Source: Pseudomonadota bacterium (lineage in GTDB: Bacteria > Pseudomonadota > Gammaproteobacteria > Burkholderiales > Burkholderiaceae_F). Taken from it: 17,350 bases of DNA. The position numbers and the translations under genes are program-made. Of this stretch, positions 1 to 7,055 are shown piece after piece. Below the pieces are notes generated by a model. The model was given only the letters and a program-made list of their open reading frames with translations, was not told the DNA's origin and did no database searches. Within the stretch, counting starts at the first letter, position 1, and each line of letters begins with the position of its first letter. Location of the stretch: NCBI GenBank assembly GCA_023443095.1, contig JAEZVV010000137.1, positions 1 through 17,350 on the forward strand. The letters are read 5' to 3'.

Positions 1-13
1 GCCCGGAATCCGA

Positions 14-349
14 ATGAACTTCAAGAATCAACTGCTGGCTCTGGCGATCGGCTTCGGCCTGCTCGCGGGCGCCGGTGCCCAACCGGCGCTGACCGGGAAA
101 CACGCGACCGCTGGCCTCAACTGCGCGGCCTGCCACCAGAGCGATGCCCCCACCTCCCGCGCGCCGGCGTCGGCCTGCCAGACCTGCCACGGCAACAACG
201 CCGCCGTGGCCGAGAAAACGAAGGACGTGAAACCCAACCCGCACGCATCCCACGAGGGCGAGCTGCGCTGCACCAAGTGTCACCGGGCCCACTCGCCTTC
301 GGTGATTTATTGCAACGAATGCCACCAGTTCCAGTTCAAGCTGAAGTGA
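14..349 (+). CDS. Small exported tetraheme cytochrome c (cytochrome c3 / STC-like)
   Basis: A 111-residue exported electron carrier. Residues 1-22 look like a Sec signal peptide (short basic start, Leu/Ala/Gly-rich core, cleavage near AGA-Q). The mature part carries four CxxCH haem-c motifs: C37-H41, C55-H59, C86-H90 and C100-H104. Spare histidines at 30, 77, 80 and 93 could be distal ligands, which would suit bis-His low-potential haems. Size and motif number match the small tetraheme cytochromes of Shewanella and the haem domain of the periplasmic flavocytochromes c (fumarate or urocanate reductases), so it should work in the periplasm passing electrons to or from a reductase. In many bacteria the haem domain is a separate gene beside a flavoprotein gene; any such partner would lie upstream, outside the window. 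No clear Shine-Dalgarno is visible in the 13 bases before the ATG. Family assignment is firm, physiological role is not. Confidence 0.9.
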   Translation: MNFKNQLLALAIGFGLLAGAGAQPALTGKHATAGLNCAACHQSDAPTSRAPASACQTCHGNNAAVAEKTKDVKPNPHASHEGELRCTKCHRAHSPSVIYCNECHQFQFKLK

Positions 350-356
350 AACCAGC

Positions 357-1535
357 ATGAAGTCTGTCCCCTGCTCCGCCTTGTGGATCGCGCATGCGAT
401 TTCGCAGGGCGGGCGCTGGGTGCACGGCGTGGGTTTGGCCTGGCTGGTATGGCAGCTTTCTCATTCGCCGCTCTGGCTGACTCTGGTTGCTGCTGCCGGC
501 AGCCTGCCGCTGCTGCCGCTGGCCGGTGTGGCCGGGCGCCTGGCCGATCGCTGTGACCGGCGCCGCCTGTTGCTGATCACTCAGGCGGCGGCAGCGCTGC
601 TGGCGCTTTTCGCGGTGGGGCTGAGTGTTGTCGGTCTGGCGTCGCCCGGGTGGCTGGCTTTGATCGCCCTGGCCTTCGGCGTGGTCAACGCAATCGACGC
701 TCCGGCGTTGCAGGCGCTTCTGATCGAGTCTGGCGGCGGGACCTCGCGCGCCGTCGCGCGCCAGTCGCTGGTTTTCAACGGCACCCGCGCTTGTGCTCCC
801 ATGGTGGCGGTGGCCTTGATCGAAAGCGGCGGCGCAGCGCTGTGTTTCGCTCTGAACGCGGCGAGTTTTCTGCCGCTGATGGCGGTGCTGGCGCGTCACC
901 GCGCGGCGGAGAAAACGCCAACTTCCTCTGACAGCCGGCCCTGGCGGCGGCGCTCGGCCGCGTTGCGCCAGACTCTGCCTCCGGTTGCAGTGTTCAGCCT
1001 GCTGTTGCTGCCATGCGCGAGTCTGCTGCCGGCGCTGGCGACCGGCGGCTTGTCGTCGTTCGGTTCGATGGCCTCGGGCCTGGGCAGTGGCGCGCTGATC
1101 GCGGCGCTGGTGCTGTCGTGGCAGCCGCGCTTATGCGAAGCGGCGCGCGGACTGGCGGCGGGCGGCCTGGTGTTCTGCGTCGCGCTTGGCCAGCTGGCGG
1201 GCTCGGCGGCGCTGCTTGCCCAATGGGGCTGGGCCTTGCTGGGCGGCGCGGCGATGGCCTTCGCGCTCGCCTGCGCCAGCCAGAACCTGCATGCCCGGGC
1301 GCCCGCTGAGCAGCGCGGCCGCTGGAGCGCCCTCTACCTGGCGGCCTTGCTCGGGCTGATGCCGTTCGGGCAGCTGTTCGTCGGTGCACTGGCCGAATGG
1401 CTGGGCGCGGCCCATGCCGTGCGGCTGTGCGTATCGGGTGGCGGCGTGTTGCTGCTGATCCTGATGTGCCGGCCTCAGCCCGCCGTCGGCCAGGGCGGGC
1501 GCCGATGCGCGGACGCTGGCGCGGCCCAGTCGTAA
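357..1535 (+). CDS. MFS transporter, MFS_3 (EntS-like) family
   Basis: A 392-residue, strongly hydrophobic inner-membrane protein of the major facilitator superfamily. The N-terminal pattern (LWIAHAISQGGRWVHGVGLA, a helix, then a loop with GRLADRCDRRR at residues 60-70) is the MFS signature between helices 2 and 3 and fits the MFS_3 group that includes the enterobactin exporter EntS. Hydrophobic stretches continue to the C-terminus, consistent with about 10-12 helices, and the length is near normal for the group. It starts 7 bp after the cytochrome stop on the same strand, so the two are probably co-transcribed, although no strong ribosome site is visible in the gap. Its last 61 bp overlap the convergent regulator gene. 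Substrate cannot be told from sequence; efflux of a small molecule is the usual role of the family. Confidence 0.87.
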   Translation: MKSVPCSALWIAHAISQGGRWVHGVGLAWLVWQLSHSPLWLTLVAAAGSLPLLPLAGVAGRLADRCDRRRLLLITQAAAALLALFAVGLSVVGLASPGWLALIALAFGVVNAIDAPALQALLIESGGGTSRAVARQSLVFNGTRACAPMVAVALIESGGAALCFALNAASFLPLMAVLARHRAAEKTPTSSDSRPWRRRSAALRQTLPPVAVFSLLLLPCASLLPALATGGLSSFGSMASGLGSGALIAALVLSWQPRLCEAARGLAAGGLVFCVALGQLAGSAALLAQWGWALLGGAAMAFALACASQNLHARAPAEQRGRWSALYLAALLGLMPFGQLFVGALAEWLGAAHAVRLCVSGGGVLLLILMCRPQPAVGQGGRRCADAGAAQS

Positions 1536-2200
1536 AGGTCGTCGAAAAGACGGTCCTGCACCTCGATCTGGCGGGTGTGTTTGCGCACCAGGCCTTCGTC
1601 GATCCAGCGTGAGAAAAGCCGGCTCACGCTGACCCGGGTGAGATTCACGATCGAGCCGTAGTGTTTGTTGCTCAAGAGCAGCGGCACCACGTTCCAGCCC
1701 GGCGTCACTGCTGCCCGGTAAGAGAGGATCAGGACCTTGAGCAAGGCCTTGAGCCGGGCCGCGGGTTCGAGCGTGAAATTGGCCACCATGCCTTCGAGGT
1801 GGCTTTCTTCCTTGGCGATCAGGCTGCGGGCGGCGAGCACTGCCATGCGGGGGTCGAGCGACATCGCCTGCAACAGGGTCGTGGGCGGAACCGTCAGCAG
1901 TTCGGAGTCCTTGAGTGCCCGCGTCACCACGTTGACGCGTTCGCCCGAGACGCAGGTGATGTCGCCCATCACCCGTCCTGGAATGATCAGGCTGAGCACG
2001 GTCGGACGTGCCGTCTCGGTCGCGACGTAATACGCGCACAGTCCCTTGGTGAGAAAAAAGAGCCGGTTCGATTCGCCGCCGTGTTTGATCACCTCGCCGT
2101 GCCGAACCCGCAGCGGCCGGCCATGTTCGCGGTAAATCGCCTGGATCCGCGGGTGTTCTTCGGGGTGGACCCAGGGATAGGCATGGAAGATCTGGCGCAT
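1475..2200 (-). CDS. Crp/Fnr-family transcriptional regulator
   Basis: A 241-residue one-component regulator: N-terminal cyclic-nucleotide-binding-like beta-barrel (about residues 25-115), dimer helix (about 118-145) and C-terminal winged helix-turn-helix (about 176-215). The frame stays open back to a GTG at 2305, but the ATG at 2200 was chosen because the protein then begins where Crp-family members begin. Only two cysteines (C54, C83) are present, so an FNR-type 4Fe-4S sensor is unlikely. The recognition helix reads TRVSVSRLF (188-196): it keeps both arginines of the Crp RExxxR pattern, but the glutamate position is Val190, as in the RVTVTR helix of cyanobacterial NtcA. An 8-bp palindrome lies 17 bp upstream of the start. 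The gene is convergent with the MFS gene and lies 175 bp downstream of the peptide-transport unit on the same strand. Ligand and targets are unknown. Confidence 0.85.
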   Translation of the reverse strand: MRQIFHAYPWVHPEEHPRIQAIYREHGRPLRVRHGEVIKHGGESNRLFFLTKGLCAYYVATETARPTVLSLIIPGRVMGDITCVSGERVNVVTRALKDSELLTVPPTTLLQAMSLDPRMAVLAARSLIAKEESHLEGMVANFTLEPAARLKALLKVLILSYRAAVTPGWNVVPLLLSNKHYGSIVNLTRVSVSRLFSRWIDEGLVRKHTRQIEVQDRLFDDLYDWAAPASAHRRPPWPTAG

Positions 2201-2216
2201 CGCGCTCGCACACGGG

Positions 2217-2239
2217 ACAGAAGGGGCGAAGCCTTCTGT
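2217..2239. promoter_or_regulatory. Perfect inverted repeat upstream of the Crp/Fnr-type regulator
   Basis: ACAGAAGG, seven bases, CCTTCTGT: an 8-bp perfect dyad ending 17 bp before the regulator's ATG. It could be an operator bound by the dimeric regulator itself (autoregulation) or a hairpin in its 5' leader. It differs from the Crp (TGTGA-N6-TCACA) and Fnr (TTGAT-N4-ATCAA) boxes. The repeat is certain; the function is inferred. Confidence 0.5.
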
Positions 2240-2323
2240 ATGCCAGCTGCAGCGGCGTCGCGGCACCCGATTTATCCCGCGTTTGACCGCGATGCGACGC
2301 GCCACTTGACCGCGCTCATCTCG

Positions 2324-2374
2324 GCCCGCCGCCGGGCTGTGTATTGCCGTGCTCGCGTGTTAGATCCGCACGGC
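2324..2374 (-). terminator. Possible terminator hairpins after the transport/amidohydrolase operon
   Basis: Two inverted repeats follow the last operon gene. GCCGTGC/GCACGGC (2346-2352 with 2368-2374, 15-nt loop) begins one base after the stop codon at 2376. GCCCG-CCGC-CGGGC (2324-2337) follows it. No T-run follows either on the minus strand, so this is not a textbook intrinsic terminator. It may be a weak or Rho-assisted end, or an RNA-stabilising 3' structure. Confidence 0.33.
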
Positions 2375-2375
2375 C

Positions 2376-3329
2376 TCAGCTTTCGTAACGCCCCAGCCTG
2401 ACCACGGTGGTGCCGGGTTTCACGTGAGCGGTCGAGGGCATCACCAACACGGTGTCGTCGTAGGGAGCGAGCCAGATGTGGTCGCCGTCGACGGCGATCG
2501 GCGTGCCGGCCTTGGCCACCACCGACAGCCCTTCGACAGGCACCAGGAAGCGGAAGTTGTCGCTCTTGGCGACCACCGCTTCGGTCACCCGTACCAGCCG
2601 CTGCTGCGCCGGCGGCGTCACGCGCAGGCGCGAGGCAGTCCAGTCGGCCTCGACGACGCCGGTCAGCGCCAGGAAGCGCACCAGGGTGTCGATCGCGACT
2701 TCGGCGGCGGACGCCTCCCAGTGCTGGCCGCATTCGATCAGCAAGGCATTCTTGTGGCTGCTCGGGTCGCCAAAGCCGCCGCGGTCACGCATGCGCAGGC
2801 CGGCGGGGTGGCCGGTGTCGATCAGCAGCTCGCCTGGCACGGCGAGCTCGCGGGCGAAGTCGGCGCCTTTGTCTAACGTGCCGCAGACCATGATCGGGCG
2901 GCAGGGGTCGTGCATCGAATGGATGTCGAGCAGGTAGTCGGCCGCGTCGACAAAGGGCTGCAGTTCACGTGCGCGGCGCAGCTCGACCGAATCGCGGTCG
3001 CCGAACAGGGTCTCGTCGGCCCACACGCGATTGAAATCCTCGTCGACATAACGCGAGGCATTGGGAGTCGCAGGGTCGAAAGACTCGAAGGCGGCGATGT
3101 TGGCGAAAGCGACGATCAACTCGCCGCGGACGGGGCGCACGCCCTCGCGCAGCAGCCAGTCGAGCGCGATGGCGCCGCAGATTTCGTTGCCGTGGGTGAG
3201 CGCCTGCACCATCACGGTCGGGCCCGGGCGGCCCGAGACCAGCCGGTGCACGTAGTCGACCCCGGTCTGGCTGGTCCGCCAGGCGCTGATGTCGGGGACT
3301 TGAAGCTCGATCGGGTAGGCCTCAGTCAT
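2376..3329 (-). CDS. Succinylglutamate desuccinylase/aspartoacylase-family zinc hydrolase
   Basis: A 317-residue cytoplasmic member of the AstE/AspA branch of the M14 metallocarboxypeptidase fold, which removes acyl groups from N-acyl amino acids. Expected zinc ligands are visible: H46 and E49 in THGNE, and H137 in DIHS. RYVDEDFNR (93-101) is the substrate-carboxylate motif of the family, and E199 in LIECGQHWE is the likely catalytic glutamate. The C-terminal part (about 235-317) fits the usual small beta domain. The frame extends upstream, but the ATG at 3329 was chosen: it has GAGG 6 bases before it and overlaps the upstream gene's TGA by 8 bp, showing translational coupling. No astA/B/C/D genes are nearby, so a role in arginine succinyl-transfer catabolism is not supported. 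DoeB-type deacetylases of ectoine breakdown belong to the same family but their partner genes are absent. Family sure; substrate unknown. Confidence 0.87.
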   Translation of the reverse strand: MTEAYPIELQVPDISAWRTSQTGVDYVHRLVSGRPGPTVMVQALTHGNEICGAIALDWLLREGVRPVRGELIVAFANIAAFESFDPATPNASRYVDEDFNRVWADETLFGDRDSVELRRARELQPFVDAADYLLDIHSMHDPCRPIMVCGTLDKGADFARELAVPGELLIDTGHPAGLRMRDRGGFGDPSSHKNALLIECGQHWEASAAEVAIDTLVRFLALTGVVEADWTASRLRVTPPAQQRLVRVTEAVVAKSDNFRFLVPVEGLSVVAKAGTPIAVDGDHIWLAPYDDTVLVMPSTAHVKPGTTVVRLGRYES

Positions 3330-4167
3330 GCTTGACCTCGTGGTTGGCGTAGTCAAGAACGGCTTCGACCAGGCGGGTGAGGTTGGCCTGGAGGGCGTCG
3401 AAACCGGCGCTCTTCTCGAGCGTGGCCTCGTCCATGTAGAGCCGCTTGTTGATCTCGACCTGCAGGCTGTGGCGGCCTTCGCCCGGGGCGGAGTACGCAC
3501 GCACCAGCTCGACCCCCTTGTAGGGATCGTTGACGGCCACCTCGTAACCCATCTCGGCGAGAGTGGCGCGCACGAACTCGGTAAACGCCGGGTCGCAGCT
3601 GCTGCCGTCGCGGTCGCCCAGGACGAAGTCGGCGCGCACCTGGACGGCGCCGCCTTCGCCCATCTTGCCGGCCACCGCTCGCATCGAATGGCAGTTCAGG
3701 TGATAAACCACGCCGAACTGGGCGTGGGCCTGGTCGAGCAGGCAGACCAGCTTGTCGTGATAAGGCGTGTGGCAGCGCGCGATGCGGGTCGTCACTTCGG
3801 CGACTGAAAGCTTGCGCGAGTAGATCGGGCGGCCGTCTTCGAGCGTACGCCAGATCAGCGCCTTGCCGATCTTGGCCTTGCCGCTGGGGACGTGTTCGTG
3901 CGGCCATTCGCCGGCTATCAGTTCGAGGTCGATGTCGCCCGCATGGCGGTTGGGGTCGAGGTAGGTGCGGGGGAACAGGGCGGCCAGCAGCGGCACGCCG
4001 AGTTCGGTCGCGGGCTGGTAGAGCTCGTCGATGTAGCAGTCCTCGCCTTCGCGCAGGTCGAACTCGCTGACGGCGGCGTCGAAATCGGCGGGGAAGGTGT
4101 TGCCGGAGTGGGGCGAGTCGAGCACGACGGGGCCGCGTGCGGCGCCCTGGAGTATGAAGCTGTTCAT
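3322..4167 (-). CDS. N-formylglutamate amidohydrolase-family protein
   Basis: A 281-residue protein of the N-formylglutamate amidohydrolase family (FGase, Pfam PF05013), whose known members hydrolyse N-formyl-L-glutamate to formate and glutamate. Family landmarks are the SPHSG segment (18-22), FPRTYLDPNR (65-74), RCHTPYHDKL (131-140) and HLNCHSM (156-162) with likely metal-binding or catalytic histidines. Length is typical. It begins 4 bp after the DppF-type ATPase stop and overlaps the next gene by 8 bp. The usual setting for this enzyme is histidine degradation (hutG beside hutH, hutU, hutI, hutF), and none of these is in the window. Here it sits at the end of a peptide-importer operon beside a second deacylase, so it probably acts on an imported N-formyl or related N-acyl compound. 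That last step is inference. Confidence 0.88.
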   Translation of the reverse strand: MNSFILQGAARGPVVLDSPHSGNTFPADFDAAVSEFDLREGEDCYIDELYQPATELGVPLLAALFPRTYLDPNRHAGDIDLELIAGEWPHEHVPSGKAKIGKALIWRTLEDGRPIYSRKLSVAEVTTRIARCHTPYHDKLVCLLDQAHAQFGVVYHLNCHSMRAVAGKMGEGGAVQVRADFVLGDRDGSSCDPAFTEFVRATLAEMGYEVAVNDPYKGVELVRAYSAPGEGRHSLQVEINKRLYMDEATLEKSAGFDALQANLTRLVEAVLDYANHEVKHD

Positions 4168-4171
4168 GGTG

Positions 4172-5170
4172 TCAGACGCTTTCGTTCAGAAAACAGGCGG
4201 ATTGGCGGCCGGGGGCGATCTCGCGCAGGGCGGGAGCTTCGGTCCGGCAGCGGGGCGTGGCTTGCGGGCAGCGCGGGTGGAAATGGCAGCCCGCGGGAGG
4301 TTTGAGCGGCGAGGGGATTTCGCCCTGGATCGTGGCGTAGGTCCGGCGGCCGCGGTCGAGACGGGGAACCTCGGCCAGCAGGGCCCGGGTGTAGGGATGG
4401 TTGGGTGTGGAGTAGAGCTCGGTCGTGAGGGCGATTTCGACCACCCGGCCAAGGTACATCACCACCACGCGGTGAGCGAGGTGGCGCACCACGCCCAGGT
4501 CGTGGCTGATGAAGAGATAGGTCAGACCTAGGTTTTCTCGCAGGTCCATGAAAAGGTTGAGGACCTGGGCCTGGATCGACACGTCGAGCGCAGCGACCGC
4601 TTCGTCGCACACCAGGAACTCGGGCTGGACCGCGAGCGCGCGGGCAATGCCGATGCGGGCCCGCTGCCCGCCCGAGAACTGGTGCGGGTAGCGGCGCCGG
4701 TAGCCGGGATCGAGCCCCACCCGCTCCAGCATCTGGGCGGCGTAAGCGTCCTGCTGCGAGCGCGGTACCAGGCCGTGCACCACCGGCGCCTCGCCCACCG
4801 CGTCGACGATGCGCAGGCGCGGGTTGAGCGAGGCGTAAGGGTCCTGGAACACCATCTGGACCGGACGCCGCACCCCGTTGGCAGTAGCGAGCGGCGCGCC
4901 GCGGTACAGGACTTGACCTTCGCTGGCCGTGTGCAAGGCACAGCCGACCCGGCCCAGGGTCGACTTGCCGCAGCCCGACTCGCCGACCAGACCGACCACT
5001 TCGCCTTGGGCGACGGAAAAACTCACGCGGTCGACCGCATGCACGGTCTGCTCCTTGAGGTCGGCGCCGAGGCGGGCGGCCAGCTTGCCGAAGAGGTCGA
5101 GCCGGCGCGTGAAACGCTTGCTGACCTGGCGGAACTCGAGCAGCGGCGCCGGGGTGGATAGGGTGCTCAT
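4172..5170 (-). CDS. dppF: Oligo/dipeptide ABC transporter ATP-binding protein (DppF/OppF type)
   Basis: A 332-residue cytoplasmic ATPase, one of two in the importer. Walker A is GESGCGKST (63-71), Q-loop Q109, signature FSGGQRARIG (165-174), Walker B FLVCDE (185-190) and switch histidine H223. The C-terminal region (about 240-332) is the oligopeptide-transporter extension, with NHPYTRAL (257-264) and a Cys-rich segment (CHFHPRCP...CR) of the type that can hold an Fe-S cluster in Dpp ATPases. The ATG at 5170 overlaps the stop of the partner ATPase as ATGA, with GGAG about 6 bases upstream. The Walker-B extension DEAVAALD instead of DEPTSALD is normal for the DppF subgroup. The dppF name is by family and position; dipeptides are not proven to be the substrate. 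Confidence 0.9.
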   Translation of the reverse strand: MSTLSTPAPLLEFRQVSKRFTRRLDLFGKLAARLGADLKEQTVHAVDRVSFSVAQGEVVGLVGESGCGKSTLGRVGCALHTASEGQVLYRGAPLATANGVRRPVQMVFQDPYASLNPRLRIVDAVGEAPVVHGLVPRSQQDAYAAQMLERVGLDPGYRRRYPHQFSGGQRARIGIARALAVQPEFLVCDEAVAALDVSIQAQVLNLFMDLRENLGLTYLFISHDLGVVRHLAHRVVVMYLGRVVEIALTTELYSTPNHPYTRALLAEVPRLDRGRRTYATIQGEIPSPLKPPAGCHFHPRCPQATPRCRTEAPALREIAPGRQSACFLNESV

Positions 5171-6144
5171 GCGGGCTCCGCGCTCAGAGGGTGGTGGCAG
5201 CTTGCGGCCCGGGCCGGACGGCGATGGACCGGCGGCACCGTCTTGCAGACCTCGTCGGCGCGCGGGCAGCGGGTGCGGAAGGCGCAGCCCGCGGGCAAGC
5301 GGCCGAGCGTCGGCGTCATGCCCGGGATCTGGGCCAGGCGGCTTCCGACCGGGTTGTTGGCGGGAACCGAGTCGAGCAGGCCGCGGGTATAGGGGTGGAG
5401 CGGAGCGGCCAGCACCTCGTCGACCGGACCTTCCTCGACCACGCGGCCGGCGTACATGACAGCGATGCGGTCGGCCAGGCCTGCCACCACCGCCAGATCA
5501 TGAGTGATCCAGATCAGCGCGGCACCGGTCTCTCGCACCAGCTTTTGCATCTCGGCCAGGATCTGGCCCTGCACCGTGACGTCGAGCGCGGTGGTGGGTT
5601 CGTCGGCGATGATGAGGTCGGGCCGGTGCAGGAGAGCGGTCGCGATCGCCACCCGCTGCCGCATCCCGCCCGAGAACTGGTGCGGGTACTGCGCCAGGCG
5701 GCTGGCCGGGTCGGCAATGCCGACCCGCTCCAGCGCCTCGAGACAGCGGCGGCGCGCTTCGCTGCGCGGAACCGCATCGTGGGCGAGCACGGTCTCGACC
5801 ATCTGGGTCTCGATCGAGAGCACCGGGTTCAGGGTCATCATCGGGTCCTGAAAGATCATCGCGATGCGTTTGCCGCGCAGCGCCCGGAACTGGGCTTCGC
5901 TGCGTCCGACCAGTTCGTCGCCGGCAAAACGCACCGAACCGCTGGCGACGCGACCGGGGGCATCGATCAGGCCCATGAGCGAAAAACCGGTGACCGACTT
6001 GCCCGATCCCGATTCGCCGACCAGGCCCAGCACCTGGCCGGACTCGAGCGCGAAGGAGACCCCGTCGACTGCGCGCAGGACGCCGTCGCGGGTGGCGAAC
6101 TCGGTGACCAGGTTTTCGACCTGCAACAAGGTGTTGGTCGGCAT
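5167..6144 (-). CDS. dppD: Oligo/dipeptide ABC transporter ATP-binding protein (DppD/OppD type)
   Basis: A 325-residue ATPase, partner of the DppF-type subunit. Walker A GESGSGKS (43-50), Q-loop Q99, signature FSGGMRQRV (157-165), Walker B LIIADEP (177-183) and H215 are intact. The C-terminal HPYTRGLL motif and Cys pair in GCAFRTRCP belong to the oligopeptide ATPase extension. Two starts are possible. The ATG at 6144 has TGAGG about 9 bases upstream and gives the family's normal N-terminus. The ATG at 6159 would form a 4-bp ATGA overlap with the permease stop and add five residues. The first is preferred, but the second is close. The open frame reaching further upstream to 6546 runs inside the permease gene and is not real coding. 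Confidence 0.9.
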   Translation of the reverse strand: MPTNTLLQVENLVTEFATRDGVLRAVDGVSFALESGQVLGLVGESGSGKSVTGFSLMGLIDAPGRVASGSVRFAGDELVGRSEAQFRALRGKRIAMIFQDPMMTLNPVLSIETQMVETVLAHDAVPRSEARRRCLEALERVGIADPASRLAQYPHQFSGGMRQRVAIATALLHRPDLIIADEPTTALDVTVQGQILAEMQKLVRETGAALIWITHDLAVVAGLADRIAVMYAGRVVEEGPVDEVLAAPLHPYTRGLLDSVPANNPVGSRLAQIPGMTPTLGRLPAGCAFRTRCPRADEVCKTVPPVHRRPARAASCHHPLSAEPA

Positions 6145-6155
6145 CGAGGGTCGCC

Positions 6156-7055
6156 TCATTTCGACAGGCGCGGGTTCAACACGTCGCGCAGTTGGTCGCC
6201 GACCAGGTTGATCGAGAGGATGGTGAGCAGCAGGGCGATGCCGGGATAGACGCTGATCCAGTATTTGCCGCTCATGAGGTATTCGTAGCCGTTGGCGATC
6301 AGGAGGCCGAGCGAGGGTTCGGTGGTCGGCAGGCCGAGGCCGAGGAAGGACAGGGTGGCTTCGAGCGCGATCGCGTGGGCGACCTGGACCGTGCCGACCA
6401 CGATCAAGGGCGGCAGGGCATTGGGCAACAGGTGGCGCAGGACGATCCGCGCCTTTGACAGGCCCAGGCCGCGGGCGGCCTCGATGTAGTCCTTGCTCCG
6501 TTCGACCATCGCCGCCGAGCGCGCGGTGCGGGCGTAATACGCCCACTGCACCGTGACCAGAGCAATGATGATCTTGTCGACGCCTTTGCCGAGCACGGCC
6601 AGCAGGATCAGCGCCACCAGGATCGCGGGAAAGCCGAGCTGGATGTCGACGATGCGCATCACGATCTGCTCGAATTTGCCGCCGACGAAAGCGGCCAGAA
6701 CGCCGATCACCGCCCCCAGCGTCAGGGCGATCACGCCGCTGGCGAGGCCGACGTAGAGCGACACCCGCAGGCCATAGGCGATCGCCGACAACATGTCGCG
6801 GCCCTGGCCGTCGGTGCCCAGCCAGTAGGGCATGCCGGCGGCCGATTTTTCGCCCGGCGGCAGGCGAGCGTCCATCAGGTCGAGCCCGGCGAGGTCGTAG
6901 GGGTTCTGCGGCGCGATCCAGGGCGCCATCAGCGCGACCAGGACGATCAGCACCAGCATGACCAGGGCGGTCAGGGCGAGTCGGCTGCGGGCGAAGTCGG
7001 CAGCGAAGCGCCCGAGTCGCGATTCCTCCTTCAAGGGCAGGGCGGCGGTGTTCAT
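6156..7055 (-). CDS. dppC: Peptide ABC transporter permease (DppC/OppC type)
   Basis: A 299-residue inner-membrane permease. A first transmembrane helix (about residues 26-46) is followed by a periplasmic loop with the YWLGTDGQGRD motif typical of DppC/OppC. Five more hydrophobic segments and the cytoplasmic EAA loop (YIEAARGLGLSKARIVLRHL), which docks on the ATPases, follow. The ATG at 7055 overlaps the stop of the upstream permease gene as ATGA and has GGAG 8 bases before it; the frame further upstream lies inside that gene. It forms the heterodimeric channel with the DppB-type subunit. Confidence 0.91.
   Translation of the reverse strand: MNTAALPLKEESRLGRFAADFARSRLALTALVMLVLIVLVALMAPWIAPQNPYDLAGLDLMDARLPPGEKSAAGMPYWLGTDGQGRDMLSAIAYGLRVSLYVGLASGVIALTLGAVIGVLAAFVGGKFEQIVMRIVDIQLGFPAILVALILLAVLGKGVDKIIIALVTVQWAYYARTARSAAMVERSKDYIEAARGLGLSKARIVLRHLLPNALPPLIVVGTVQVAHAIALEATLSFLGLGLPTTEPSLGLLIANGYEYLMSGKYWISVYPGIALLLTILSINLVGDQLRDVLNPRLSK

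Noticed and set aside
1475..2305. Longer form of the Crp-type regulator starting at the GTG at 2305
   Set aside because: The extra 35 residues have no family similarity, and the frame would run through the palindrome at 2217-2239. The ATG at 2200 gives the standard N-terminus.
2376..3329. Assignment as astE of the arginine succinyltransferase pathway
   Set aside because: Family motifs fit, but astA, astB, astC and astD are absent and the context is different, so only the family name is kept.
3322..4167. Assignment of the FGase-family gene as hutG of histidine degradation
   Set aside because: No hutH, hutU, hutI or hutF lies in the window, and the gene is translationally linked to a transporter and a second hydrolase.
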